Positions 23,200 to 33,745 of a DNA stretch of 64,000 nucleotides are shown one piece after another; within the stretch, counting starts at the first letter, position 1, and each line of letters begins with the position of its first letter. Source of the stretch: Gigaspora margarita (lineage: Eukaryota > Glomeromycota > Glomeromycetes > Diversisporales > Gigasporaceae). Location of the stretch: assembly GCA_009809945.1 (NCBI GenBank), contig WTPW01000413.1:77799-141798 (forward strand). The letters are read 5' to 3'. Made by a program: the position numbers and the translations under genes. The notes under the pieces are model-generated. The model made no database searches. It was not told where the DNA came from and was given only the letters and a program-made list of their open reading frames with translations.

Positions 23200-23800
23200 T
23201 CAAGCCAGCAAGAAAATAAAAGCAAATAATGAAAAAATATACAAGATTGTGGTTCTAATCTCCATTATATGATGTTCAATAAAGTTAAACCTACAAAAGA
23301 AAAAAATAATTAATTCAAGGCTGACAAGACAAAAAAAGAAAGCAAATAACAAAACTTTACAGTATATACAGGATTCTGGCTCTAATCTTTATTATTTGAC
23401 ATTTTAATAATTTCTACTACTTGACATTCCAATAAAGCTAAACTTATAAAAGAAAAAGAATTAATTCAAGAAAAAAAAAGAAAACAAACAATAAAAACAA
23501 GCTCTTATAGTATTTATTTTGTAAATCCAGAAATATTAGTTTAAACTTTATTACTATTATTCTAGTAAAGCTGAATCTGTCAAAAAAGCATTAATATTAA
23601 TTCAAGAAAAAAAAAATTAAAACAATCAATAAAGAAAAAAAACTATCTATCTTATTCTAGTTCGAAACTCTACTATATATCTGGTATTTTAGAGAAACTA
23701 AATCTATAAAAGCAAAAGATTATTTTCAGATTAAATTTAATTTTAAAAAAAAAGAAAATAATACTTATCTGCAAGATTCTGGTTTTAAGCCAGTCTAATA
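23200..23800. repeat. degenerate tandem repeat, unit about 110-140 bp
   Basis: About five units share the order TCTGGTTCTAATCT, ATTCCAATAAAGCTAAAC, AAAGAATTAATTCAAG, and an A/G-rich tract followed by CTTATAGTAT. One more unit lies at 22080-22270. Confidence 0.6.
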
Positions 23801-24160
23801 ATAGAAAAAAATAAAAAAAAATGAATGAAAAAATAAAAAAAAATAGATAAAAAAAAATTGAATACAAAAAAAACAATAAATAAATAAATAAATAAAAATT
23901 AAATAAAAAAAAACAAATAAAAAAATAATAAATAAAATAAAATAAATTAAATGAACATGAAAAAAAATAAACAAAAAAATAAAAATTAAAACCAAATAAA
24001 ATAAATGAAAAAAATAATTGAACAAAAAAAATTAAACTTAAAAATAATATATAAAAAATAAATAAAAAATATTAAAATAAAAAATATAAAAACAAACAAA
24101 AAATAAAAAAATTAAATAAAAAAAATTAAACAAAAAAAAATATTTAAAAAATGTAAGGTT
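23800..24160. repeat. A-rich low-complexity DNA
   Basis: (AAAT)n and (AAAAAAT)n mixtures. The long T-rich ORFs on the minus strand are composition artefacts. Confidence 0.8.
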
Positions 24161-25025
24161 TAAATAAATTTGTAATATATAGTATATAAATAAAGATTTT
24201 GCAGATTGTACAAATTATACAATTGAAAATACAAAGCTACAAAAATTTTTGTATTAATTTTTGTATTATAAAATTATAAGAGCTTATATTATTTCTTACA
24301 ATATTAAAGATTTGTGAAAACTTTTACAATTTTTTTGTATAAATTTTTTGTTTATTTATTCAGTTGACCTTCTATAAGATCACACATTTTTTGACTTAAG
24401 AACTTTTTTCAAAATGTGCTTATAAAGTAATTGTGCTTTTATAGAGTATTTTTGTATATGTTTAATAGTAAATTAACTTTAACAAAAATGTAATATAGAG
24501 AGGAGTTTTTATATAATATAATTGTAGAGGAGGTGATCTTATGAGAGGTCGTCTGTAGTATAAACCAAAATTATAAATTTATATAAACTTTTATATAAAT
24601 TTATGAATAAATGTATTTGTCACACCCGTTACACATTTATTTGTCACAGCCAATAAGGCTATATTAATATTAAAGTAGAGTTAAATTAGTGTTAGAATTA
24701 AGATTAATACAGATTTGCAAGAGGATCATTTTTTGTTAGAAGTGCAATAGGTATTACCTTAGTAAAATTTTGAGTTATAAATAAACCTGTGACAAATAAG
24801 TGTGTCACAGGATGTAACAAATAGATTCCTCCTAAATTTATAATTTTTTTACAAATAGTAAATCTTATATAGATTCCATTAAATTTATATAATTTTACAT
24901 TTTTTTACATAATGTAAAAACTTATGAAAATTTATACATATATATTTTTGCTAATATCTAACTACATTATGAATATAGTTTGCTTTACTTCAATTTATAT
25001 AAATGATTTTATGTTTTTAAATAAA
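24161..25025. other. AT-rich non-coding stretch
   Basis: Repeats of TACAAAAATTTTTGTA, and two similar blocks TGTCACA..TTACA..TTATTTGTCACA at 24616-24650 and 24785-24815 that look like a TIR pair. No gene. Confidence 0.35.
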
Positions 25026-25172
25026 GGCTGTGTTATTAATTATCTGATTATTTTTATTAGAAACCTACTCACTCCCTTCTCCTTAATATAGATTGGTCAG
25101 ATTCCTATATATAATTGCAATATTTTTTACCTTCCTTCCTTCTAAAAAATTATTTGATTTTTGTTACTTCTC
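25026..25172. mobile_element. 147 bp MITE
   Basis: Flanked by TAAATAAA on both sides (25018-25025, 25173-25180), a perfect 8 bp TSD. It matches 63011-63163 along its length (ATTATCTGATTATTTTTATT, CCTACTCACTCCCTTCTCC, GGTCAGATTCCTATATATAA, TTTGATTTTTGTTACTTC). Its ends resemble those of the 4205-5167 element. Confidence 0.75.
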
Positions 25173-26069
25173 TAAATAAAATTTTAAGTTATATTTTTAT
25201 TATAAAATATTGATATTTTTACATATTATTTCATTTGGAGTACTATTAATTAAAAACAAAATTTGCCAAGTTTTAAACTCTAATATATCATAAACAACAG
25301 GTTTTTGTTTTTTATCTTATCCATTATTGTTCTATCAAAAATAATTTAATCTAAGATAATATTAACCTATAGAAAATACAAAATTGATTATAACTCTTGA
25401 TCTAGTAATCAGAATTGAATGAAACCACTACTATTTGGATCAGCTTATTGAGACAGTTCTAGCAAGCTAAAGATTATTCAAATTTAACTACTGTGTGATA
25501 AGATCGGAACCAATTAACAATTACTACAAGATCTGCAATCTGATTGGCTAAGGACCTTCTGCGCGAAAGTCTTTGCATGTAGTATATGTAAAACATATCA
25601 TATTTGAAGCATGTTTATTATATATTTTATTTATTATACATATATTATTATTTCATATATTATATTTCTATTACATATATTATATATTTTATTAGTAGTA
25701 GATGTAGCATATATTATGTAGTAGATATAGTTTGTTATATTTGTGAAAAAACAAAAAGTATAAAAACAACAGATGTGAACCCTAAGTTCAATATCAAGTC
25801 TTCATACTGTTTCACTAATAAATACAATTATTTATTACTTAAATTAAACAATTATTAGTATCCTTATATTCTTTTAATTATAGTCTCTTTTATAATTTCA
25901 AATTGCCTTAAATCTTCTTTGTTAAGTTTTATTAAAAAACACCTTCCAACTTAGATATATCACAGTAACAAGTAAGATAACACAAAGTGTTCACTGTCTA
26001 AGGTCACTCTAGTTATCTACTATCTTTAAAATAAATATAGAATAACAATAATAAAATAAGTTATATAAT
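25173..26069. other. non-coding stretch holding one hairpin module
   Basis: The module is at about 25385-25510 (AACTCTTGATCTAGTAATCA ... TATTGAGACAGTTC). CTGATTGGCTAAGGA at 25541 is a CCAAT-type motif. (TA)-rich DNA at 25615-25740. No gene. Confidence 0.45.
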
Positions 26070-26700
26070 GACCTTAGGGTCGATAGCTTAGCGGTTAAGC
26101 TCCAAGGTTGCCAATCGAAGGTTGGCAGTTTAATTCTGTCTAAGAACAGATTTGAATTTGTGTTAGGACCCGATTTGGAATAACTGAAGTCATCTACTTA
26201 GCCATAAGGCTGTAAGGATTATGTAACAGTATGTTGGTGGTGGTAATCCGGCCTGTTGATGATAGTACCAGAGGTTTTCTGACCGTAATGATGGTTAGAG
26301 CTCTTCGTGGGAGTCGAGATGCCAGTGCAACTTCTAACAGATAAGCGGCGAAGCAAGGACTAGTCTAAACGGACATAGGTGAAATTGAAACACTATGGAA
26401 TACAGGGACCCAGGATGTCTATATGACTGATGCACCCTGTTTGGACTTGGATTTGCCAGGGCTAGCTGTGCAAACCAAGGATAAATGCGCCTAAAAACAG
26501 TACAATAAGTGTATACGACTGTTGGGTCTGGATGGTTAGTGGTAGTGGTTTAAGGAATATGCCCTTACCATTGAGTTGGTTTGGATATGGCCTGACTACA
26601 AGTGGAAGCATAAGCAACTGCGCCCCATTAACATGAACATTTGGATTTGACTGGTTGGTTGGTGTACATCATTGGAATTAGAAGTGAAGGAAAAAAAAAA
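26070..26700 (+). mobile_element. tRNA-derived SINE, copy 1 (631 bp)
   Basis: A 5' tRNA-like head has an A box TAGCTTAGCGG (26084-26094) and a decayed B box AGTTTAATTC (26127-26136) at tRNA-like spacing. A long body and an A tail (about 26690-26700) follow. The body matches copy 2 (complement 40628-41222) in many blocks: CAGGGACCCAGGA, GACTGATGCACCC, GGTAGTGGTTTAAGG, ACTGCGCCCCATTA. Weak TSD: TAAGTTATATA before and TAAGTGATGTA after. It needs RNA polymerase III for transcription and a partner LINE for mobility (family knowledge). The parent tRNA is not assigned. Confidence 0.8.
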
Positions 26701-27184
26701 TTAAGTGATGTACTTGGTTATATTTTTCAATACTATTTGTTGGAAATAACCTAATAACTCCTCTTCTTTAATTAATAATCTGCTAGTCAACTGAAAAGTA
26801 ATCATAGTATAATGTGATACAGATTATATACAGTGCGAAACACTATAAACTAACACTTTTTATATATATTTTACAAAAATTAATATAACTTAAAAATAAA
26901 AAATAGTTTAATTAAAAAAACTTTGGCCAATTTGTAGCTTTAAGTCTAAGCTACGGTTTGGCTAAAAAGATTTTTATTTTATTTTAATTTTAAGAAGTTA
27001 TATCAAATTAAAGTTTACTAAGAAATTGAAAATTTGGTATTTAATATATAAAAAAAGGAACTTATATGTAATTTTTAACCAATTACAATTGATTATATTA
27101 TATTAGCCAATTAGAATTAAGTATTTATTTCAAAATTTAGTACAGGAGTATTGGTTTATACTGTCCTATACTAGTGTCTGAAAT
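26701..27184. other. AT-rich non-coding stretch
   Basis: A small hairpin at 26922-26966 (GCCAATTTGTAGCTT / AAGCTACGGTTTGGC). No gene. Confidence 0.4.
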
Positions 27185-28543
27185 AGGACCCCGGACATCT
27201 CTCATAGAGGTCATAACTGATCTGCATGAATTTAGGCGTTTTTGCTACCCCTAAAATCAAGTGAATTTGCTAAAAGTTAGATTATTACATATAAATTTTA
27301 TAGTAATTTGCTAAAAACTAAATTATCACATCTATTTTTATAAATCAAAATAATATATGTATTTTTGATTGCTGAACAAATTTTCTTAGAGCACTTTGTT
27401 AGAATCAATTAGTAAAATTTTGTGAATTATAATATTTAATATAATTTTATTAATAAAAATACTAAAAAATTCTATGATTCACAAACTTTTCCTAATTGAT
27501 TCTAACAAAATGCTCTAAGAAAACTTGTTCAGCACATAAAAATACATTATTCCGGCATATTTACTTTTATATTTCTTGAAAATTTAAGAGAAGATGCTTA
27601 ATTTTGGATTTTTGATCAAAAAATCCAAAATTAAGCATCTTCTCTTAAATTTTCAAGAAATATAAAACTAAATATGCCGAAATAATGTATTTTTATGTGC
27701 TGAATAAGTTTTCTTAGAGCACTTTGTTAGTAAAATTTTGTGAATTATAATATTTTATATAATTTTATTAATAAAAATACAAAGAATTCTATTATTTTCA
27801 AAATTTTACTAATTGATACTAACAAAGTGCTCTATGAAAATTTGTTCAGCAATCAAAAATACATTATTCCGGCATATTTANTTTTATATTTCTTGAAAAT
27901 TTAAGAGAAGATACTTAATTTTGGATTTTTTGATCAAAAAAATCAAAAATTAAGCATCTTCTCGTAAATTTTCAAGAAATATAAAATTAAATATGCTGGA
28001 ATAATGTATTTTTATGTGCTGGACAAGTTTTTTTAGAGCACTTTGTTAGAATCAGTTAGTAAAATTTTGTGAATCATAGAATTTTTTAGTATTTTTATTA
28101 ATAAAAATACTAAAAAATTCTATGATTCACAAAATTTTACTAATTGATTCTAAAAAAGTGCTCTAAGAAAACTTATTCAGCACATAAAAATACATTATTC
28201 CGGCATATTTACTTTTATATTTCTTGAAAATTTAAGAGAATATGCTTAATTTTTGTTTTTTTGATCAAAAAATTCAAAATTAAGCATCTTAAATTTTTAA
28301 AAATTATAGTAGTACAAAAAATGAGATAGCTTATTTTTGGGTATAATTCTTGCAAAATGTAGGTAATTTGCTAAAAATAAAATATAACAGGCATAAAATT
28401 GCTGTAATTTGCCAAAATGCTTTATATAACCTTTTTTAAAATTAACCTCATTTTGCTAAAACTTAAATTTGGACCTCAGACCAAATTTTCTGCAATTTGC
28501 TAAAAAAAAAAATATGACATATATCAGAGATGTCCAGGGTCCT
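27185..28543. mobile_element. 1.36 kb TIR element filled with alternating palindromes
   Basis: The termini AGGACCCCGGACATCTCT and AGAGATGTCCAGGGTCCT are inverted. TCTGAAAT lies on both sides (27177-27184, 28544-28551), a perfect 8 bp TSD. TTTGCTAAAA repeats lie inside each end. The core at 27365-28290 is described separately. No coding capacity; one N at 27881. Confidence 0.88.
27365..28290. repeat. array of two alternating palindromes, three rounds
   Basis: Block P1 (about 155 bp; GAGCACTTTGTTAGAATC and its complement, outer ends GCTGAACAA/TTGTTCAGC) alternates with block P2 (about 150 bp; ATTATTCCGGCATATTTA and its complement, centre TTTTTGATCAAAAAA). P2 centres lie at about 27615, 27935 and 28263, a period of about 325 bp. 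The third P2 is shortened. Confidence 0.85.
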
Positions 28544-28865
28544 TCTGAAATACAATTTTTTTTTTATTGTGCATTGCAACTAATTAAATAATTTTATTTG
28601 CAAATTTAAAAGTAATTATTTTTTTCCTAACTAAAATATATTATATTATTGCAAAAATAAAAAAAAATAGTTGCACAAAATAAACATCTATTTACAGAAT
28701 AATAAGGTAATACTAGATGGTTTCAGAAATGAAATTCATTATTCATATTTTAATTAATGTACAAATCTTATTTATTTTTAATTAAAATTTATTTATATGA
28801 TCTTTCTTATTATAAATTATTTTTATTGTTAATTGATTTTGTTTTTAAAATTATTTTATATTTAG

Positions 28866-29040
28866 TATCATCAGCAAAAAAAATAGACTGATATATATCA
28901 ATTACTAACCATTTAGATATATATAGGATATATATCAATTACACACTACCCTGCCGATTATCATCAATAGTGATAGTAATCGATATATATTGGTTAAATC
29001 GATATATATTGAATATGATATCAATTAATAATTATTATAT
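28866..29040. repeat. ATATATCGATT-rich block, piece 1
   Basis: It contains TTTAGTATCATCAGCAAAA and repeated GATATATATCAATTA/TCGATATATATTG. Similar blocks lie at 30625-30918, 33526-33625 and 42851-43110. Confidence 0.5.
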
Positions 29041-30388
29041 TCACATAATCATGCTTTTTGCAAATTTTTAAATGTTTTACAGGTTTTCGCAAGTTTTCGC
29101 ATTTTATAAATTTTTTTTTTATTTATTATTATTATATATTATATTTTAAATTAAATATACAATATTCGCAAGTTTTCACAATTTAATGTAAAATTTTATT
29201 TTTTTATTTATTATTATACATTATATATATTTTAAATATTATATATTTTATTATATATTATTATAAAAAAAATGACAAAAAAATAAAACCAAAAAAGAAN
29301 NAAACTGAAAAAAAATAACGAAAATAAAATGAAAATGAAAAAAAAATAAACTATTATATTTGCTTATATTTGCTTATATTTGCTTATTTTAGATTATATT
29401 TGCTTATATTTGCTTATATTCACTACTAAATTAAGGAATAAATAAAATAAAATAAAATTAAAAAAATAAATAAAAAGAACAAAAAACAAAAAATGAACCG
29501 AAAAAATAACGAAAAAAAATGAAAATGAAAAAAATAAACTATTATATTTGCTTCTATTCACTCATATTCGCTTCTATTCGCTTCTATTCACTTATATTCG
29601 CTTATTTTCACTATTTTCTAAAAAAATAGTAAATAAAAAAAAATAAAAAAAACTATTTCTCAGAAGTGTTAGTGTTATACCACCCGTACAAACACAAGAG
29701 AAACAAGAAAAATTACCCCATATGACCCCATACGAACTGTATGAACGCAAGAGAATGAGCAAGACCACCCCATACGAATGCAAGAGAAATGAGCAAGACA
29801 CACTGTATGAACGCAAGAGAAGAAAACAAATGGACCACCTTCAAGGATACTAAAAATCTAAGCAATACCATCTACAAGAATACCGAGAGGCACGTCAACG
29901 ACACCAGCTAGCGACAATTCCAACAACGACACCAACTACGACATCAACTACAATATCAGTGATGACACCAACTAGGACAACACCAATATGTTGCCTTGCG
30001 CAAGGTGTCAGAAAGTCACTATACTTCATGCCAAAAAGTGTTTTTTTGTAGAAATAAAATAAAAAAAAAATTAAAAAATAATAAATAAAAGAAAAAAAAT
30101 GAAAAAACAAATGAAATAAAATGATACTAAATGAAACAAAACGTAATAAAAAAAAACAAAACGAAAATGAAAAAAACAATGTAAAAGTGATAGAAGATCT
30201 AAATTATAAACAAAAAAATAAAGATCTAATCTGATCTTGTACTATTATTATCGAAACATTTCGAAACAAATCGAAACATTTTGAAAATATTAATTAAACG
30301 CGTCCTTGATATAATCCAGGATACAGATCTACTGATCCAGCCCAGTCCTAAAATATTCGAATATATTCGAAATATTAAAAAAAAAGAA
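29041..30388. repeat. low-complexity and minisatellite DNA
   Basis: 29041-29260 is AT-rich with TTCGCAAGTTTTCGCA (inverted relative of 3770-3870). 29266-29615 has two units of about 175 bp with runs of TTATATTTGCT. 29690-29830 has 3-4 units of CCCCATACGAACGCAAGAGA type. 29896-29985 has repeats of ACGACACCAACT. A-rich DNA follows to 30180. ORFs here are repeat artefacts. Confidence 0.6.
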
Positions 30389-30540
30389 NNNNNNNNNNNN
30401 NNNNNNNNNNNNNNNNNNNNNNNNNNNNNNNNNNNNNNNNNNNNNNNNNNNNNNNNNNNNNNNNNNNNNNNNNNNNNNNNNNNNNNNNNNNNNNNNNNNN
30501 NNNNNNNNNNNNNNNNNNNNNNNNNNNNNNNNNNNNNNNN
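30389..30540. other. assembly gap
   Basis: 152 N bases, followed directly by 34 T (30541-30574) and preceded by an A run. The join was probably broken at a homopolymer. Confidence 0.98.
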
Positions 30541-30578
<38 letters not shown>

Positions 30579-30624
30579 GGTGATGCATCAAAACATTATG
30601 TAATCATTAAAGATCTGTTAATTA

Positions 30625-30918
30625 TTATATATCGTTTCAAATAATTTCGATTATAATTGATTTATAGATATATAACGATTTAATATAAAAAAATGATATA
30701 TATCAATTTAGATATATATTGATTTTTATCCAATTAATCGATATATAATGATATTTTATAATTGATATAAAACGATTAAGTGTTATATATCGATCAATAT
30801 CTAAATATAAAATTTTCTGATGATGCCTAAAATTTCATATCGACAATATTAAATTAAACAAATACATTAGCAAAATTTTTAAAAAGATATATATCAATAT
30901 ATAGCATTAATTAATATA
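30625..30918. repeat. ATATATCGATT-rich block, piece 2
   Basis: Repeated TTAATCGATATATAATG-type sequence. It contains TTTTCTGATGATGCCTAAA, the inverse of the terminal motif at 28866. Confidence 0.5.
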
Positions 30919-31191
30919 TAGTCTAACCTCCATATAGTCACACCTTTAGGATACAAAACATAGTGATTATATAGAGATGTAACTAATATAGAGAGATTCT
31001 ATATAATTACAATTATAATAAAATTATATATAAAAAAAATTGTGATTATATAGAAGTTTTAATAAATAAAAATTTTTAAATTTGTTTTTTTTAAATAATC
31101 AATTATAATTGCTACAGATAAAAGTTAAAATTGTACTAAATAAATCAATAAAAATGCTCTAAGTAATATTGTTTAGAAACAAAATTACATA

Positions 31192-31757
31192 AGGTAAATA
31201 GGGGTATTGTGGGCCAGTTGAAGTTTTTACTAATAAAACTTTTTAATAACAAATAGATTTTTATACAATTTTTATTACTTAAAAAATCTTTAAATCATAT
31301 ATAGTTTTAGATATAAATAATTAGTACACAAATAGAATATAAAAACTAAATTTTAAAAAGGAGGGGGGTATTGTGGGCCATTATTTGATAGCTAATAATT
31401 TTTGTTCTACTAGTTCGTTTTGGATGATTTTACTACCAAAATAACTATTTCAGTAAGTCGATTCTAACAAGTACAAAATTGTTAAAATCCAATCACAGGA
31501 TCCCAAGATTGTTAAAAGTTAATATGCAAAAAATTGCAACTTTACTAATATAATCAAATATATGCAAAAACTTATATTTTGTATAAATGATAATATCTTG
31601 TGATCTAGTAGTCAGAATTGGATAAAATTTATACCATTCAATTTGTCTCAATAAGATGAATCAAATAGTATAAAATTTATCCAATTTCGATCACTAGATC
31701 ACAAGATATCTGGCTGGCCCATAATACCCATCTGGCCCACAATACCCCCATTTACCT
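31192..31757. mobile_element. 566 bp TIR element in the left arm
   Basis: AGGTAAATAGGGGTATTGTG and the inverse ending ATTTACCT, flanked by TA. The mirrored right arm (about 32310) is continuous here, so it is the empty site. The interior carries two hairpin modules (31395-31510, 31592-31715) and an extra GTATTGTGGGCCA at 31367. Related to 45134-45698. Confidence 0.82.
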
Positions 31758-32372
31758 TATATGTTGAAATTTTGAAATTATTTGAATAATATTTAATTAT
31801 TATTATGCTTTTACAAGTTACGCTTTGGCAAAAAAATATTAAAAATTTAAAAAATTTTTGAACTTATCCGAAATTATAAAAATGCATTAATAAAATTTTA
31901 TCCAAATTATTTTAAAATTTCAAAATATATGTAATTTTCTATACTAAATAACTTTATTTAGATAATTATTTTTGATTTACTTAATATAATTTTGACTTTT
32001 ATATATAGCTACGATATACGATTATTTAAAAAAAAATTAAACCCTTATTTTTTAAATAATCATATATCGTAGCTATATATAAAAGTCAAAATTATATTGT
32101 GTAAATCGATAGAAATGATCTAAGCAAAGTTAATACAAAATTACATATATTTTAAAATTTTGAAATAATTTGAATAAAATTTTATTAATACACTTTTATA
32201 ATTTAATATTAAATTCAAAATTTTTTAATTTTTTTAGTTTTTTTTCGTCTAAGCGTAACTTGTAAAAGTAATAATAAAATGTTATTCAAATTATTTCAAC
32301 ATTTCAATATATATAATTTTGTTTTCTGAACAATATTACTTAGAGCATTATTATTGATTTAATTAGTATAAT

Positions 32373-33201
32373 TAGAGGTTGGAACCGAATTGTTGCACCT
32401 GAATTTAAAACCAGTTCAACCCAATTCGAATATGTTATATTTGGATTTAATAAAACCAGATTTATTGAATTTAATAAAACTAAATAAAACTGAAAAATTG
32501 AATTTATTAATCAGGATTTATTAAATTTAATAAAACAGAAAAATCGAATACCATGAACGTAGCCATGCAAAATGTATGGTTTATTGCCATCTAGAATAGT
32601 GAGTTTGCAAATCTTGCATTTAATTTGCTGGTGTAGTATACTAATACTATGTATAAGCATACCAGATTGTATTTGTGTTACTCTGAGGTATGTAATATCA
32701 TATGATGGAACAAGAATACACTCTATTGATATCAACAGATTGTCTTAATATTTAATATGCATTTATTGCGATCTATTTAGATACATGAATTTGATTTTGG
32801 CCAAAGTTTAGGCCAATATTTATCAATAATAATAACACTATATTATAGCAAAATTAATGTCTGCAATTTTATTTAGTGTATGAATTATTGAATTATTAGC
32901 AAAATTTATCAATTTCAATCCCTTCCATTCCAAATCTGCTGAATTTTGGTTGCATGACCAATCTATTCCAATTTATGACATAATAAACTACCCTAAGCAC
33001 AGATATTTGGATGTTCTAAACTACTGATTTATTACAACTATGAAAACCAGTTTTTTAAATTCAGGTTAATTTGGTTTTACACATTTATTAAAATCGCAAA
33101 ACTGAATTACTCAGGTTTATTTAAATTCAGGTTAAACTGGTTTAAGTTGAAATTGAAAAATTAAATCCGAATTGTAAAAATAAAACTAGTTCCAACCTCT
33201 A
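32373..33201. mobile_element. 829 bp hAT-type element in the right arm
   Basis: The termini are TAGAGGTTGGAAC and GTTCCAACCTCTA. Flanks are AGTATAAT (32365-32372) and AGTACAAT (33202-33209), an 8 bp TSD with one mismatch. The mirrored left arm reads TTTAGTACAATTTTAAC without a break near 31125. Subterminal AACCAGTT/AACTGGTT motifs on both sides. The 74-codon ORF at 32511-32735 shows no transposase motif. Confidence 0.85.
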
Positions 33202-33525
33202 AGTACAATTTTAGCTTTTATATGTAGCAATTATAATCGATTATTTAAAAAAAAACAAATTTTAAAAATTTTTATTTGTTAAAAAATAATAAAATAACAT
33301 AAAAATATTTATAATAATAAAAAGTTACTCAAAATATTTATAATAATAATGTGATTATGTAGGGATAGTTTTATATAGGTGGTAAATAAAAAATTGTGAT
33401 AGTGATTTTAATGCAATTATGCTTATATAGAGTTGAAAATTATAGTAAAAAAGGTTGGTAAATTTACAAAAGTGATTATATTGGATTGTGACTATATAGA
33501 GAGTAACTATATAGAGGTTAGACTG

Positions 33526-33625
33526 TATATTGATTGAACATTATTGATATATATTAATTTTCAGCTATATATGAAATATATCAATAATGATATATAATGA
33601 TTATTGATATATAACGATTATAATC
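33526..33625. repeat. ATATATCGATT-rich block, piece 3
   Basis: Short ATATATTGATTG/GATATATAACGATTA sequence between the pogo-like element and the next repeat. Confidence 0.45.
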
Positions 33626-33629
33626 ACTT

Positions 33630-33745
33630 TCGATTACTAACAATTTTTATAAAATTTATCAGATTTCTTCAAAATTTTGCAAATTATTTCTTAGCAACTA
33701 ATAATCCAAATCAGCTCAAATTTTTACTATAATAATATATTTATT
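33630..33745. repeat. dispersed repeat, inverted partner of 38765-38885
   Basis: CAGCTCAAATTTTTACTAT and ATTTATTCAACTAT occur here and, reversed, at 38765-38885. Confidence 0.6.

Larger units (their letters stand above)
30919..33525. mobile_element. 2.6 kb palindromic pogo-like element with two nested insertions
   Basis: The ends are TAGTCTAACCTCCATATAGT and CTATATAGAGGTTAGACTG, each next to a TA. This fits Tc1/mariner-pogo elements. The whole element is one large inverted repeat centred at about 32035 (TATCGTAGCTATATA and complement). The left arm is interrupted by 31192-31757 and the right arm by 32373-33201. Each arm keeps the uninterrupted version of the other's insertion site. Stripped, it is about 1.2 kb. 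No transposase. Confidence 0.82.

Noticed and set aside
23673-24025. Phe/Leu-rich ORFs suggesting membrane proteins
   Set aside because: They arise from A-rich simple repeats read on the other strand.
26070-26160. Functional tRNA gene
   Set aside because: A and B boxes are present, but the acceptor stem and 3' end do not close, and the sequence continues into a SINE body with an A tail.
29895-30179. 94-codon ORF with Val-rich tail
   Set aside because: Product of the ACGACACCAACT minisatellite and A-rich DNA.
30226-30591. 121- and 100-codon ORFs across the N gap
   Set aside because: They exist only because N bases are translated as X.
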